A DNA stretch of 64,000 nt from the NCBI GenBank assembly GCA_964521865.1, contig CAZFTJ010000002.1:186001-250000 (forward strand), read 5' to 3'. Positions 48,673 to 56,991 of this stretch are shown here, piece after piece. The translations under genes were made by a program, and so were the position numbers. Origin of the DNA: CAYSRJ01 sp964521865. GTDB lineage: Bacteria > Spirochaetota > B62-G9 > DRHN01. How positions within the stretch are numbered: position 1 is the stretch's first letter; each line of letters starts with the position of its first letter. The notes under the pieces are model-generated. The model was not told the origin of the DNA, did no database searches, and was given only the letters and a program-made list of their open reading frames with translations.

Positions 48673-48731
48673 CTTTCGGACAGGAGACCGGTTCGTGCGG
48701 GTACAAAGATCATACCAATAGGAGTTTAGTA

Positions 48732-50027
48732 ATGAAAGCCGTCGAAGTTCCCGAAATAGGTGAATCAATAACAGAGGGTATACTCGCCGCGTGGCTCAAG
48801 GAGGACGGAGAATACGTCGAGGAACAGGAAGAGTTGTTCGAGCTGGAGACCGACAAAGCCACTCTGGCCGTTCCTTCACCTGCTTCAGGTATTCTGAAAA
48901 TCAGGGCCGAACAGGGGGCGCAAGTCCGGGTGGGTCAGGTTATTGCTGAGATTGAGCCCGGAAAAGCTCAAACGAAATCCGGCCCTGCCGCGGATATGGA
49001 TTTTGAGATAAAACTCGAGGAAGAAAAGCCCTCACAAGCCCCGCCTGTAGAAGAAAAAACGAAAGAGGTTCCTGCAGAGAAGGAGACTGTTCAATTTACA
49101 AAGCACGCGATGACAGGGCCTGCTGCTGTACTCTCTCCTGCGGTCAGCAGACTGATTCAACAGTACAGGATTGATCCGGCAACCATAAAGGGCACCGGAA
49201 AAGACGGCAGAATTACCAAGGGAGACGTTCTCGCTCATATCGAAGACGCGAAAAAAGCAAAAGAACCTGTCGGGGAAATCGTTCTGGATATCGATAAAAA
49301 AGAGGAGAAGCTGTCCGATAGGGTACCAAAGAGAGAAAAGCGTGTCAGGATGACCTCCATCCGCAAAAGAATGGCCGAAAACCTGCTTCATGCAAAACAG
49401 AATGCTGCGCATGTAACAACCTTCAATGAAATAGACATGACCCAGGTTATACAGCTGAGAAAGACATACGGAGAATCCTTTGCCGAAAAATACGGTACGC
49501 GGCTCGGATTCATGTCTTTTTTCGTCAAGGCGTGCTGTGCCGCGCTCGTCGCCTACCCTATTCTCAACGCAGAAGTCGATGGTGACGATATCGTCTACCA
49601 CGAGTACTGCAATATCGGCGTTGCAGTATCCACGGACAGGGGCCTCATCGTGCCGGTAATCAGCGACGCGGAAGCACTGAGTTTTGCCGAGATTGAAGAG
49701 AGGATCAGAAGCTTTATAACGCGCGCGAGAGAAAAGAAGCTTACCGTTTCAGAGCTCGCGGGGGGTACGTTTTCCATTACCAACGGCGGTGTATTCGGAA
49801 GCCTTCTCTCCACCCCGATTCCCAACCCGCCCCAGGTTGCCATTCTGGGTATGCATGCAATCAACGACAGGCCGGTCGCCGTGAACGGTGAAGTAACCGT
49901 ACGTCCAATGATGTACGTTTCTCTCACCTACGATCATAGAATAGTGGAAGGCAGAGATGCTGTTCGTTTTTTGGTGAGGGTCAGGGAGTGTATTGAAGAT
50001 CCATCCAGAATTCTTATCGATGTTTGA
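48732..50027 (+). CDS. sucB: Dihydrolipoamide succinyltransferase (E2) of 2-oxoglutarate dehydrogenase
   Basis: A 431-residue three-domain protein. The lipoyl domain occupies about residues 1-75 with the lipoylated lysine in ELETDKATLAVPSP near residue 44. A Pro/Glu/Lys linker follows, then the peripheral-subunit-binding domain (VLSPAVSRLIQQYRIDPATIKGTGKDGRITKGDVLAHI, about residues 135-175). The catalytic domain begins VRMTSIRKRMAENLL and ends with SLTYDHRIVEGRDAVRFL, which contains the active-site histidine. There is a single lipoyl domain. The ATG at 48732 follows GGAGTTTAGTA. Its stop lies 13 bp before the lpd start. Confidence 0.95.
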   Translation: MKAVEVPEIGESITEGILAAWLKEDGEYVEEQEELFELETDKATLAVPSPASGILKIRAEQGAQVRVGQVIAEIEPGKAQTKSGPAADMDFEIKLEEEKPSQAPPVEEKTKEVPAEKETVQFTKHAMTGPAAVLSPAVSRLIQQYRIDPATIKGTGKDGRITKGDVLAHIEDAKKAKEPVGEIVLDIDKKEEKLSDRVPKREKRVRMTSIRKRMAENLLHAKQNAAHVTTFNEIDMTQVIQLRKTYGESFAEKYGTRLGFMSFFVKACCAALVAYPILNAEVDGDDIVYHEYCNIGVAVSTDRGLIVPVISDAEALSFAEIEERIRSFITRAREKKLTVSELAGGTFSITNGGVFGSLLSTPIPNPPQVAILGMHAINDRPVAVNGEVTVRPMMYVSLTYDHRIVEGRDAVRFLVRVRECIEDPSRILIDV

Positions 50028-50040
50028 GAGAGGCGCTGAA

Positions 50041-51477
50041 ATGGCTGATAAAAAAGCGTATGATATTACCGTCATCGGAGCCGGCTCTGCAGGATACGTC
50101 ACGGCGATACGGGCGGCACAGCTCGGCATGTCGGCCGCGGTAGCGGATAGAAATGAGTATCCCGGTGGAACCTGCCTGAACATCGGGTGTATACCCTCAA
50201 AGTATCTTCTCGAATCGAGCGAGCTGTACTACCGTGCGAAAAACGAGCTCATAGATCGCGGCATTATCGCGAAATCAGTACAGCTCGACCTGAAAAAAAT
50301 GATGGAAAGAAAACAAGGCGTCGTGCTGCGGCTTGTAAAGGGAGTAAAGCTCCTGTTGAAAGAAAACGGCATAGACCTTTTCAGGGGAAATGCCAGGATA
50401 CTGCCTCCATCCGGAAAAAACGATCATTCCGTTGAAATAACCTCCGATACGGGAAGAAAACGCGTTGTCGATACGGAAAGAATAATTGTCGCTACCGGTA
50501 GTGAGCCGGTCGAGCTGACATCCGTACCATTCAATTACACCGACATCGTAAGCTCGACAGAGGCGCTTTCCTTCTCTTCTGTTCCAAAAAAGCTTATTGT
50601 TATCGGTGCAGGGGCTATTGGGCTCGAGATGGGTAGCATATGGGCTCGTCTCGGGAGCGCGGTTACGGTGATAGAGCTCATGCCTCAGATACTGCCGGGG
50701 TGGGACAAGCAGATTGCGCGTCATCTGCAGAGCGTGCTGAGCAGGCAGGGGATGACTTTCAAGCTCGCGTCCTCGGTAACAGGGTTCACAAAAAGGGGGG
50801 GCGTCGTATCTGTATCTTTCAGTGAGGGAAAATCGGATACACAAACGACGCTCCAGGCTCATAAGGTTCTTGTCGCTGCAGGAAGGAAACCGTATCATGA
50901 GGGACTCGGGCTCGAGAAACTCGGTGTGAGAATCGATAAAAAGAGCGGTTTCATCGGCGTAAACCGAAACTACCAAACGGATGCCGCCGGAATATACGCA
51001 ATCGGTGATGTTATCGGCGGCGCCATGCTCGCCCACAAAGCCGGAGAAGAGGGAATTACCTGTGTTGAACGGATAGCGGGCATCCCGGCCCAGGTCAACT
51101 ATAAAACCGTTCCCAATATACTGTATACCACTCCGGAAGCGGGAAGTGCTGGTTATACCGAAGAGGAGCTCAAGCACGAGGGGCGTGAATACAACACCGG
51201 AATGTTTCGGTTTGCGGCAAACGGACGTGCAATTGTACTCGGCGCCGATGAAGGTTTTGTAAAAATTCTCGCCGATAAAAAAACCGACGAGGTGCTCGGT
51301 GTCCATATTTTAGGACCGTGGGCTTCCGACCTCATTGCTGAAGCAGTTGCCGTCATGGAATTCGGCGGCAGTTCGGAAGATGTTGCACGAACCATGCACG
51401 CCCATCCAACCCTTTCCGAGGCGCTGAAGGAGGCAGCTCTGGCTGTGGACAACCGTTGTATTCATGCATTGAATTGA
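50041..51477 (+). CDS. lpd: Dihydrolipoamide dehydrogenase (E3)
   Basis: A 478-residue FAD-dependent disulfide oxidoreductase that reoxidises the lipoyl groups of SucB with NAD+. The FAD fold is ITVIGAGSAGYVTAIRAAQLG near the N-terminus. The redox disulfide is in GGTCLNIGCIPSK near residues 40-52. The NAD fold is LIVIGAGAIGLEMGSIWARLG, the FAD-binding AIGDVIGGAMLAHKA follows, and the catalytic His-Glu pair is in HAHPTLSEALKEAAL near the C-terminus. The ATG at 50041 is used, with GAGAGGCG upstream; the frame is open further back into sucB. It probably serves this 2-oxoglutarate dehydrogenase and may be shared with other complexes. Confidence 0.96.
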   Translation: MADKKAYDITVIGAGSAGYVTAIRAAQLGMSAAVADRNEYPGGTCLNIGCIPSKYLLESSELYYRAKNELIDRGIIAKSVQLDLKKMMERKQGVVLRLVKGVKLLLKENGIDLFRGNARILPPSGKNDHSVEITSDTGRKRVVDTERIIVATGSEPVELTSVPFNYTDIVSSTEALSFSSVPKKLIVIGAGAIGLEMGSIWARLGSAVTVIELMPQILPGWDKQIARHLQSVLSRQGMTFKLASSVTGFTKRGGVVSVSFSEGKSDTQTTLQAHKVLVAAGRKPYHEGLGLEKLGVRIDKKSGFIGVNRNYQTDAAGIYAIGDVIGGAMLAHKAGEEGITCVERIAGIPAQVNYKTVPNILYTTPEAGSAGYTEEELKHEGREYNTGMFRFAANGRAIVLGADEGFVKILADKKTDEVLGVHILGPWASDLIAEAVAVMEFGGSSEDVARTMHAHPTLSEALKEAALAVDNRCIHALN

Positions 51478-51656
51478 ACTGCTCAGCCGACATGGAGAAG
51501 GTTGAATGAAGCTCGTCCGGCAGTATGCATCTGTACGACCAATGCGTCGCGCCAAAAAGGTGAACACCTTCTCCCCCGCGGGTCTGCGAGCTCCGAAGAT
51601 GCAGTACGATAAGGGCTGGTTGCTCTGGTAAATACTTTACAGAAACGGAGGACGAC

Positions 51657-52799
51657 ATGGAAAAAATTCAATACGCTAGGGGACTGGAGGGAGTTATCGC
51701 CGGCGAAAGCAGGATCTGCTGCATAGACGGGGAAGAGGGAAAGCTCTACTACAGGGGATACTCCATCGAAGACCTGGCCCAACACTGCTCGTTTGAAGAA
51801 ATCACCTATCTCCTCCTCTATGAAAAACTGCCGGGCCGTGAAGAGCTCGATGATTTCTCCAAAAGGATGCGCTCGTTCAGGGAGCTTAAGGAGCCGATCA
51901 AGTATATGATACACGAATTCCCCTCGGGTGCTCATCCGATGGAGCTTCTGCAGTCGGTTATGACCTATCTGAGCAGCTACGTCGACCACGTCATCCAGCA
52001 CTCGGCTACCTGCAATTGCCGGGACACACTGCACCAGGTCTCACAGATGGCTTCGGTGATAGCGACCTTTTCCCGCTACCGCAGTGGAAAGGACTATGTG
52101 CCGCCCAGGCCCGATCTGTCGCACGGCGCTAATTTTCTGTACATGCTGCACGGAAAAGAGCCGGATGAGCTCGAAGGAGAGATAATGGACAAATGCCTTG
52201 TGCTCCATGCGGAGCACGGCTTCAATGCATCCACATTTACCTCCCGTGTTGTGGCTTCCACCCTTTCAACCTGCTACTGTTCGATATCCGCAGCAATGGG
52301 CGCTCTCTACGGCTCGCTTCACGGCGGTGCAAACGAAAAAGTCCTCGACATGATCGAACGAATCGGAGACAGGAAAAATGTGGAAAAATGGATCGACAAT
52401 GCGCTGAAGAATAAACGCAAGATCATGGGAATGGGACACCGGGTATACAGAGCAAAAGACCCCCGGGCTAAAGTTATAGAAAAGTACCTGTACCGGCTTT
52501 CTGAAAAACAGAACGATTTCCGCTACTATGAGATACTGAAAGAGATCGAGCGTGTTTTCAGAGAGAGGATGGAGGAAAAAGGAAAACCGATATATCCGAA
52601 TGTCGACTTCTTTTCAGGTTCTGTCTACCGTCTGCTCGGAATCGGCCCGATACTGTTTACCCCAATTTTCGCCGTGGCAAGAATATCCGGATGGCTCGCC
52701 CACATACTCGAACAGCGGGAAGACAACCGCATTTTCCGGCCCAGATCGTTGTACAATGGGCCGGAAGCTCGCACATTTGTACCCATAGATAAGAGGTAG
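51657..52799 (+). CDS. gltA: Citrate synthase
   Basis: A 380-residue enzyme condensing oxaloacetate and acetyl-CoA. It has the N-terminal GLEGVIAGESRICCIDGEEGKLYYRGYSIEDLA, LHGGANE with the first catalytic histidine near residue 220, MGMGHRVYRAKDPRA with the second, and NVDFFSGSVYRLLGI with the catalytic aspartate. The short form without the N-terminal domain of the E. coli enzyme is typical of Gram-positive and archaeal-type citrate synthases, so it should not be NADH-regulated. The ATG follows ACGGAGGACG. The 180-bp spacer after lpd contains inverted repeats (GGAGAAGGT at 51494 and ACCTTCTCC at 51566) but no gene. It is the last gene of the TCA run. Confidence 0.95.
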   Translation: MEKIQYARGLEGVIAGESRICCIDGEEGKLYYRGYSIEDLAQHCSFEEITYLLLYEKLPGREELDDFSKRMRSFRELKEPIKYMIHEFPSGAHPMELLQSVMTYLSSYVDHVIQHSATCNCRDTLHQVSQMASVIATFSRYRSGKDYVPPRPDLSHGANFLYMLHGKEPDELEGEIMDKCLVLHAEHGFNASTFTSRVVASTLSTCYCSISAAMGALYGSLHGGANEKVLDMIERIGDRKNVEKWIDNALKNKRKIMGMGHRVYRAKDPRAKVIEKYLYRLSEKQNDFRYYEILKEIERVFRERMEEKGKPIYPNVDFFSGSVYRLLGIGPILFTPIFAVARISGWLAHILEQREDNRIFRPRSLYNGPEARTFVPIDKR

Positions 52800-52823
52800 T
52801 ATAGTCAGACACTTTATACCGCC

Positions 52824-52843
52824 GGTGCACATCCATGTGCACC
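52824..52843 (+). other. Strong hairpin after gltA
   Basis: GGTGCACAT and ATGTGCACC form a perfect 9-bp stem with a 2-base centre, 25 bp after the gltA stop. No T-run follows, so it is more likely an mRNA 3' stabiliser or a protein-binding palindrome than an intrinsic terminator. Confidence 0.5.
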
Positions 52844-52949
52844 GTGTGCAACGTATTCGGTGGAGCGGACCATCTCTCTTTTGCGAGCACTCGGCCTGAC
52901 ACGGAGAATATGCCGCTCGCTGTCGGTAATAGACCTTTTCAGGATCCCT

Positions 52950-53411
52950 ATGGAAATGCACAGCTTTTTCTGGATATATATTCTCCGCGTTGCCGGCAAT
53001 CGATACTATACGGGATATACAACGGACATATACCGGCGATTCATGGAACATCAATCAGGCAGCAGGAAAAGCAGGTTCACGAGAAGCTTTCCTCCTGAAA
53101 AAATAGAGCAGTGCTGGAAGGTATATGCCGACCGGGGAACCGCCATGTTCGTTGAAAATTTTATTAAAAAAAAGAAACGGCATATAAAGGAGCGCTTTAT
53201 AAAACAACCCCAGCTGCTAAAGCAACAGATTCTCAAAATGTGTGGGAGAAATATTCCTATACAGGTTACAAAACCGGACCTTTTTCCCCGATCGTCTGAA
53301 AAATCCACGAAAAAATCCCTAAAAAATCCAGGGACGGCTCGGATATATGACAGAACGGACAATAAAATACCCCGGGGAAAAGGAGGTAAAACCCCGGGGC
53401 AATTCAAATGA
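52950..53411 (+). CDS. GIY-YIG domain protein (UPF0213/YhbQ-like) with a basic tail
   Basis: A 153-residue protein. The first 80 residues form a stand-alone GIY-YIG nuclease fold: FFWIYILRVAGNRYYTGYTTDIYRRFMEH gives the modified GIY (WIYIL) and YIG (YTGYT) strands and the catalytic arginine. GTAMFVENFIKKKKRHIKERFI follows. A basic, low-complexity tail of about 60 residues is unusual for UPF0213 proteins, which end soon after the domain, and overlaps the terminator of the opposing pnp operon. The start at 52950 has AGGATC upstream; the longer frame from 52860 is less likely. These proteins are linked to DNA repair, but the role of this one is unknown. Confidence 0.8.
   Translation: MEMHSFFWIYILRVAGNRYYTGYTTDIYRRFMEHQSGSRKSRFTRSFPPEKIEQCWKVYADRGTAMFVENFIKKKKRHIKERFIKQPQLLKQQILKMCGRNIPIQVTKPDLFPRSSEKSTKKSLKNPGTARIYDRTDNKIPRGKGGKTPGQFK
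53362..53400 (-). terminator. Terminator of the rimP-pnp operon
   Basis: On the minus strand two CCCCGGGG blocks (53392-53399 and 53370-53377) form an 8-bp GC stem around a 14-nt loop, followed by TATTTTATT. It lies about 105 bp beyond the pnp stop and within the 3' end of the convergent GIY-YIG gene. The loop reads GGAGG on the plus strand, which has no gene to serve. Confidence 0.8.
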
Positions 53412-53503
53412 CATAATGGCAGCCGTAATTCAAGACAACTGCAGTAAATATAATGCTTTTTTGTCACATGTCCCAAATAAATTTTTAATCAATCTTGGAA
53501 TAC

Positions 53504-55594
53504 TCAGTGTCTGTTTTTTGGAAGCAGGGCCTTTCTGCTTAAATTGATCCGCCCGAGCGCATCGATTTCCGTCACCTTGACCTTTACCCGGTCTCCGACC
53601 TTCAGTACATCACTCACCTTGTTGACATGACGGTGCTCGAGCTGTGAAATATGGCAGAGCCCCTCCTGTCCGGGAAGAACTTCAATAAAGGCGCCGAAAT
53701 CCAGGATTCTTTTCACCTCGCCTTCGTACGCCTTTCCAACTTCCACCTCATCCGTAAGCAGCTTCACCATGTCATATGCCGCCTGTGCGTCTCCCTCGCC
53801 CTTGCTTGAAACGGTCACGACACCATCGTCCTCAACCCACACGTTTGCCCCTGTCTTCTCGATTATAGAACGGATTGTCTTGCCTGCGGGTCCGATAACC
53901 GTTCCGATTTTATCCTGCGGTATTTTCAAAGTAAGGATTTTCGGGGCGAAGCTCGAGATACTATCAACTGGTTTTTCGATTACCTTCGCCATCTCATCCA
54001 GTATAAAGAGTCTTCCTTCACGGGCCTGCCCGAGCGCCTCGCGCATTATCTGTGTGGAAATACCGCTTCCCTTGACATCCATCTGAAAAGCGGTAATGCC
54101 ATTGACGGTTCCCGCAACTTTGAAATCCATGTCTCCCAGATGATCTTCGGTGCCGAGAATATCGGAGAGTATTGCATACTTACCGTTTTCGATAACGAGG
54201 CCCATTGCAACTCCTGCCACGGAATCCCTTATCGGTACTCCCGCACTGAGCAATGAAAGCGTACCTGAACATACGGATGCCATTGAGGAGGAGCCGTTCG
54301 ATTCCGTAATCTCGGATACCACCCTCACCGTATAGGGGAATTCCTCCTTGCTCGGCATCACCGCATCGATTGCGCGCTCCGCCAGATGTCCGTGACCTAT
54401 TTCCCGTCTCCCCGGGCCGAGCTTGTTTCCGACCTCGCCGACCGAGAATGGCGGAAAGTTATAATGCAGCATAAAAGCCTTGGTTCCCTCACCCTCGATA
54501 TTATCGTATCTCTGTTCGTCGGTTACCGTTCCAAGGCTCGTAATGGCTATACTCTGTGTCTCTCCTCTGGTAAACAGTGCAGAACCGTGTGTCCTGGGGA
54601 AAAGGTCCAATTCTATTGTTATCGGCCGAATATCCCTCGGTCCTCTGTTGTCGGTCCTCCTGCCGTCTTTGAGAATAGAAGAACGGACAATCTCTCTCTC
54701 TATTTCTTCAAGCTCATCATATACATATCGGGGGAGCTCTTCGCCGAATTTTTCACTTATCTTTTGTATCGTCTGTTCACCCGCTTCCTCAACTGCGGCC
54801 TGCCGCTCCAACTTCTGTTGGATGAAACACGCCTTTTCATAGCGGGGAATTGCAATCTTTCTCACCTCCTGAATCATCGCCTCGTCCCTCTGTTCCTCAA
54901 CAAATTCGACCTTGTCCTTCCCCATATGGTCGATGAGCTCCTGCTGCACCCTGATGATGTCCTTGATGTAGCTCTCGGCAAATGTAATGCCGCCGAGGAG
55001 CTCCTCCTCGGTTACCTCTTTAGCACCACCTTCGACCATGACAATCGCTTCGTTCGTGCCCGCAACGACGAGCTCGAGACGACCTTCCTCTTTCTGCGAG
55101 AAGGTTGGATTGATAATGTACTCGTCTTCCACCAGCCCCACGCGAACCGCGCCGATAAGCTTCCGCAGGGGAATGTCCGAAAGTCCCAGTGCAAGAGATG
55201 CGCCGTTCATTGCGAGGACGTCGGGCGGATGTATCTGATCGGTTGACATGGTAGTAACAAGCACCTGGATCTCGCGCCGATATCCCTTTGGAAAAAGCGG
55301 CCGAATGGGCCTGTCGATCAGGCGGGAAACAAGTATTTCCTTGTCGCTCGGCCGTCCTTCTCTCTTAAAAAAACCGCCGGGTATCTTCCCGGCTGCGTAG
55401 TATTTCTCGATGTAATTTACTGTGAGCGGAAGGTAATCGAGGCCTTTGGCATCATTCCTCGATGAACATGCAGTCGCAAGAACCGCAGAGCCCTCGTACT
55501 TTACGAGTACACTTCCATTTGACTGTCGCGCAATTTTTCCAGTTTCAAAGATCAGCGTTCCTTCACCAATTTTTAGTTCCGTTTTTTCTTTCAT
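53504..55594 (-). CDS. pnp: Polynucleotide phosphorylase
   Basis: A 696-residue 3'-5' exoribonuclease that degrades RNA phosphorolytically as a trimer. Two RNase PH domains are visible, the first starting with GEGTLIFETGKIARQSNGSVLVKYEGSAVLATA and with RPSDKEILVSRLIDRPIRPLFP. The second holds SALFTRGETQSIA and the conserved catalytic DILGTEDHLGDMDFKVAGT. The KH domain (GTVIGPAGKTIRSIIEKTGA) and the C-terminal S1 domain (YEGEVKRILDFGAFIEVLPGQEGLCHISQL) follow. It follows rpsO by 13 bp, the conserved order. Length and motifs are standard. Confidence 0.97.
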   Translation of the reverse strand: MKEKTELKIGEGTLIFETGKIARQSNGSVLVKYEGSAVLATACSSRNDAKGLDYLPLTVNYIEKYYAAGKIPGGFFKREGRPSDKEILVSRLIDRPIRPLFPKGYRREIQVLVTTMSTDQIHPPDVLAMNGASLALGLSDIPLRKLIGAVRVGLVEDEYIINPTFSQKEEGRLELVVAGTNEAIVMVEGGAKEVTEEELLGGITFAESYIKDIIRVQQELIDHMGKDKVEFVEEQRDEAMIQEVRKIAIPRYEKACFIQQKLERQAAVEEAGEQTIQKISEKFGEELPRYVYDELEEIEREIVRSSILKDGRRTDNRGPRDIRPITIELDLFPRTHGSALFTRGETQSIAITSLGTVTDEQRYDNIEGEGTKAFMLHYNFPPFSVGEVGNKLGPGRREIGHGHLAERAIDAVMPSKEEFPYTVRVVSEITESNGSSSMASVCSGTLSLLSAGVPIRDSVAGVAMGLVIENGKYAILSDILGTEDHLGDMDFKVAGTVNGITAFQMDVKGSGISTQIMREALGQAREGRLFILDEMAKVIEKPVDSISSFAPKILTLKIPQDKIGTVIGPAGKTIRSIIEKTGANVWVEDDGVVTVSSKGEGDAQAAYDMVKLLTDEVEVGKAYEGEVKRILDFGAFIEVLPGQEGLCHISQLEHRHVNKVSDVLKVGDRVKVKVTEIDALGRINLSRKALLPKNRH

Positions 55595-55607
55595 ACAGAC
55601 TTCACAC

Positions 55608-55877
55608 CTACTTCCTTATTCCAAGTTTCCCTATAATGTCGCGATACCGCGTTATATCCTTATTTTTTAAATAATCAAGGAGCCGTCGTCTCTGGCCGAC
55701 GAGCATCAGCAGTCCACGCCTCGAGTGGTGGTCCTGCTTGTTTACCTTGAAATGTTCGGTCAGATTCGAGATTCGCTCTGTAAGTATTGCGATCTGAACC
55801 TCAGGAGAGCCGGTATCGCTATCGTGTTTTTTAAAGTTTTCAATAAGCTCTCTCTTTTTTTCCCTTGTAATGGACAT
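55608..55877 (-). CDS. rpsO: Small ribosomal subunit protein S15
   Basis: An 89-residue protein that binds 16S rRNA early in 30S assembly. It begins SITREKKRELIENFKKHDSDTGSPEVQIAILTERI and ends RLLDYLKNKDITRYRDIIGKLGIRK, with the conserved HFKVNKQDHHSRRGLLMLVGQRR core. Length is exactly the family norm. The 141-bp gap to ribF upstream may hold the rpsO leader, where S15 commonly autoregulates in other bacteria; I do not see a clear structure. Confidence 0.98.
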   Translation of the reverse strand: MSITREKKRELIENFKKHDSDTGSPEVQIAILTERISNLTEHFKVNKQDHHSRRGLLMLVGQRRRLLDYLKNKDITRYRDIIGKLGIRK

Positions 55878-56018
55878 TCATAACTCCTTCACAATTTCAA
55901 CGTGCTATGCTCAACCTGCCGGAGGACGGCGCTTTTTTACCTTCTCCCGGTCTAAACCGGCACAAAACAGCCGTTCGTATGGATAATATACTGTTTTTAT
56001 ATCAAATATCAAAACCTT

Positions 56019-56915
56019 TTATTCCCCGCAGGCGCTTTCGAAATAAAACCGGTATAGCCGGTTCTTCTGTACTGCGAAACCGGGGCTCTTTGCATAACGG
56101 GAGCGGGTGTTTGAGAGTTTTCCGGAGTACTGCAGATGAACCGGATCCTTATCGTATACAGAATACTCAATACTCACATCACTCCCTTTACAAACCTCAA
56201 ACGAACGATTGGAAGCGGTAATCTCAATATCAACCCGTATTCCTGTTTGCACATTTTCAAGACATCCTGAAAACCGTCCCTCCGTCGGAAGCGCCCAGTC
56301 CGGAAAGAAGGATGAAAACAGGGGCGGATCGGTTTGCGTAAGGACAAAATAGGCATAGTACCGCTTTCCGAGTAAATTGCTCACAAGCTCGAAATTGCCC
56401 TTTTTCACCGCATTTCTGATTCTGGTGCTTGAAACGGGGGCCCCACCCCATGAAACAGCGTCTACTTCCATGAATTCGTAACCGAGCTGCGGTCCGTATT
56501 CCCTGAGGAGCGCGGTATCCCCATGATTACCCTTTCCAAATCGGAACCCCCGTCCAAGACAGTACAGCCGGGGCAACAGTGTGGATTTCAGGAATGATAA
56601 AAAAGAAAGAGGGATCAGATCGGCAAACTGCCGGGAGAAGTGGACATACAGGAGCAGCTCGATTCCTTGTTCTTCAAACATCGCAATCTTATCGGACGGT
56701 GCAGAGAGCTTTTCCGGGCGTTTGTTCAGAAGAATTGAAAGCGGATGTTCCTTGAATGTCAGAACAGCGGGTAAAAGACCCCTGTCTTTTGATTTTTGCA
56801 CCAGGGAACGGACAATGCGCAGATGTCCCCTGTGAAAACCCTCGAAATTCCCTATGGTGAGCGCAACTTTTCCGTAAAAATATTCAAGTTTTTTAATCGT
56901 TTCGACAATATACAT
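56019..56915 (-). CDS. ribF: RibF-type protein: intact FMN adenylyltransferase domain, diverged riboflavin-kinase domain
   Basis: Bifunctional RibF makes FMN from riboflavin (C-terminal domain) and FAD from FMN (N-terminal domain). In this 298-residue protein the N-terminal nucleotidyltransferase domain is well kept: TIGNFEGFHRGHLRIV (His-x-Gly-His at about residues 26-29), VLTFKEHPLSIL, GRGFRFGKGNHGD and VSSTRIRNAVKKG. The C-terminal part is about the normal size, but the kinase motifs GFPTAN and GVANIGxRPT are not recognisable; it reads PLFSSFFPDWALPTEGRFSG instead. Kinase activity is therefore doubtful. The ATG at 56915 is preferred; a TTG at 56939 is also in frame. The gene lies between truB and rpsO, as in many bacteria. 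Confidence 0.88.
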   Translation of the reverse strand: MYIVETIKKLEYFYGKVALTIGNFEGFHRGHLRIVRSLVQKSKDRGLLPAVLTFKEHPLSILLNKRPEKLSAPSDKIAMFEEQGIELLLYVHFSRQFADLIPLSFLSFLKSTLLPRLYCLGRGFRFGKGNHGDTALLREYGPQLGYEFMEVDAVSWGGAPVSSTRIRNAVKKGNFELVSNLLGKRYYAYFVLTQTDPPLFSSFFPDWALPTEGRFSGCLENVQTGIRVDIEITASNRSFEVCKGSDVSIEYSVYDKDPVHLQYSGKLSNTRSRYAKSPGFAVQKNRLYRFYFESACGE

Positions 56916-56991
56916 CCATCGTATCCCCAACTCTCCCAAATTTTTCTTCGATTGGAGATGTTCCAGAACTTGTTTTTCCTCAAACCTGCGG

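Noticed and set aside
51494..51574. GGAGAAGGT/ACCTTCTCC inverted repeat ahead of gltA as a riboswitch
   Set aside because: The arms are 63 nt apart and no known riboswitch core is present; chance pairing in a 180-bp spacer is possible.
53347..53547. 66-codon frame after the GIY-YIG gene, with GGAGG in the terminator loop suggesting a ribosome site
   Set aside because: The GGAGG lies inside the loop of the pnp terminator; the next ATG (53409) is followed by an immediate stop, and the 66-residue product has no recognisable feature.
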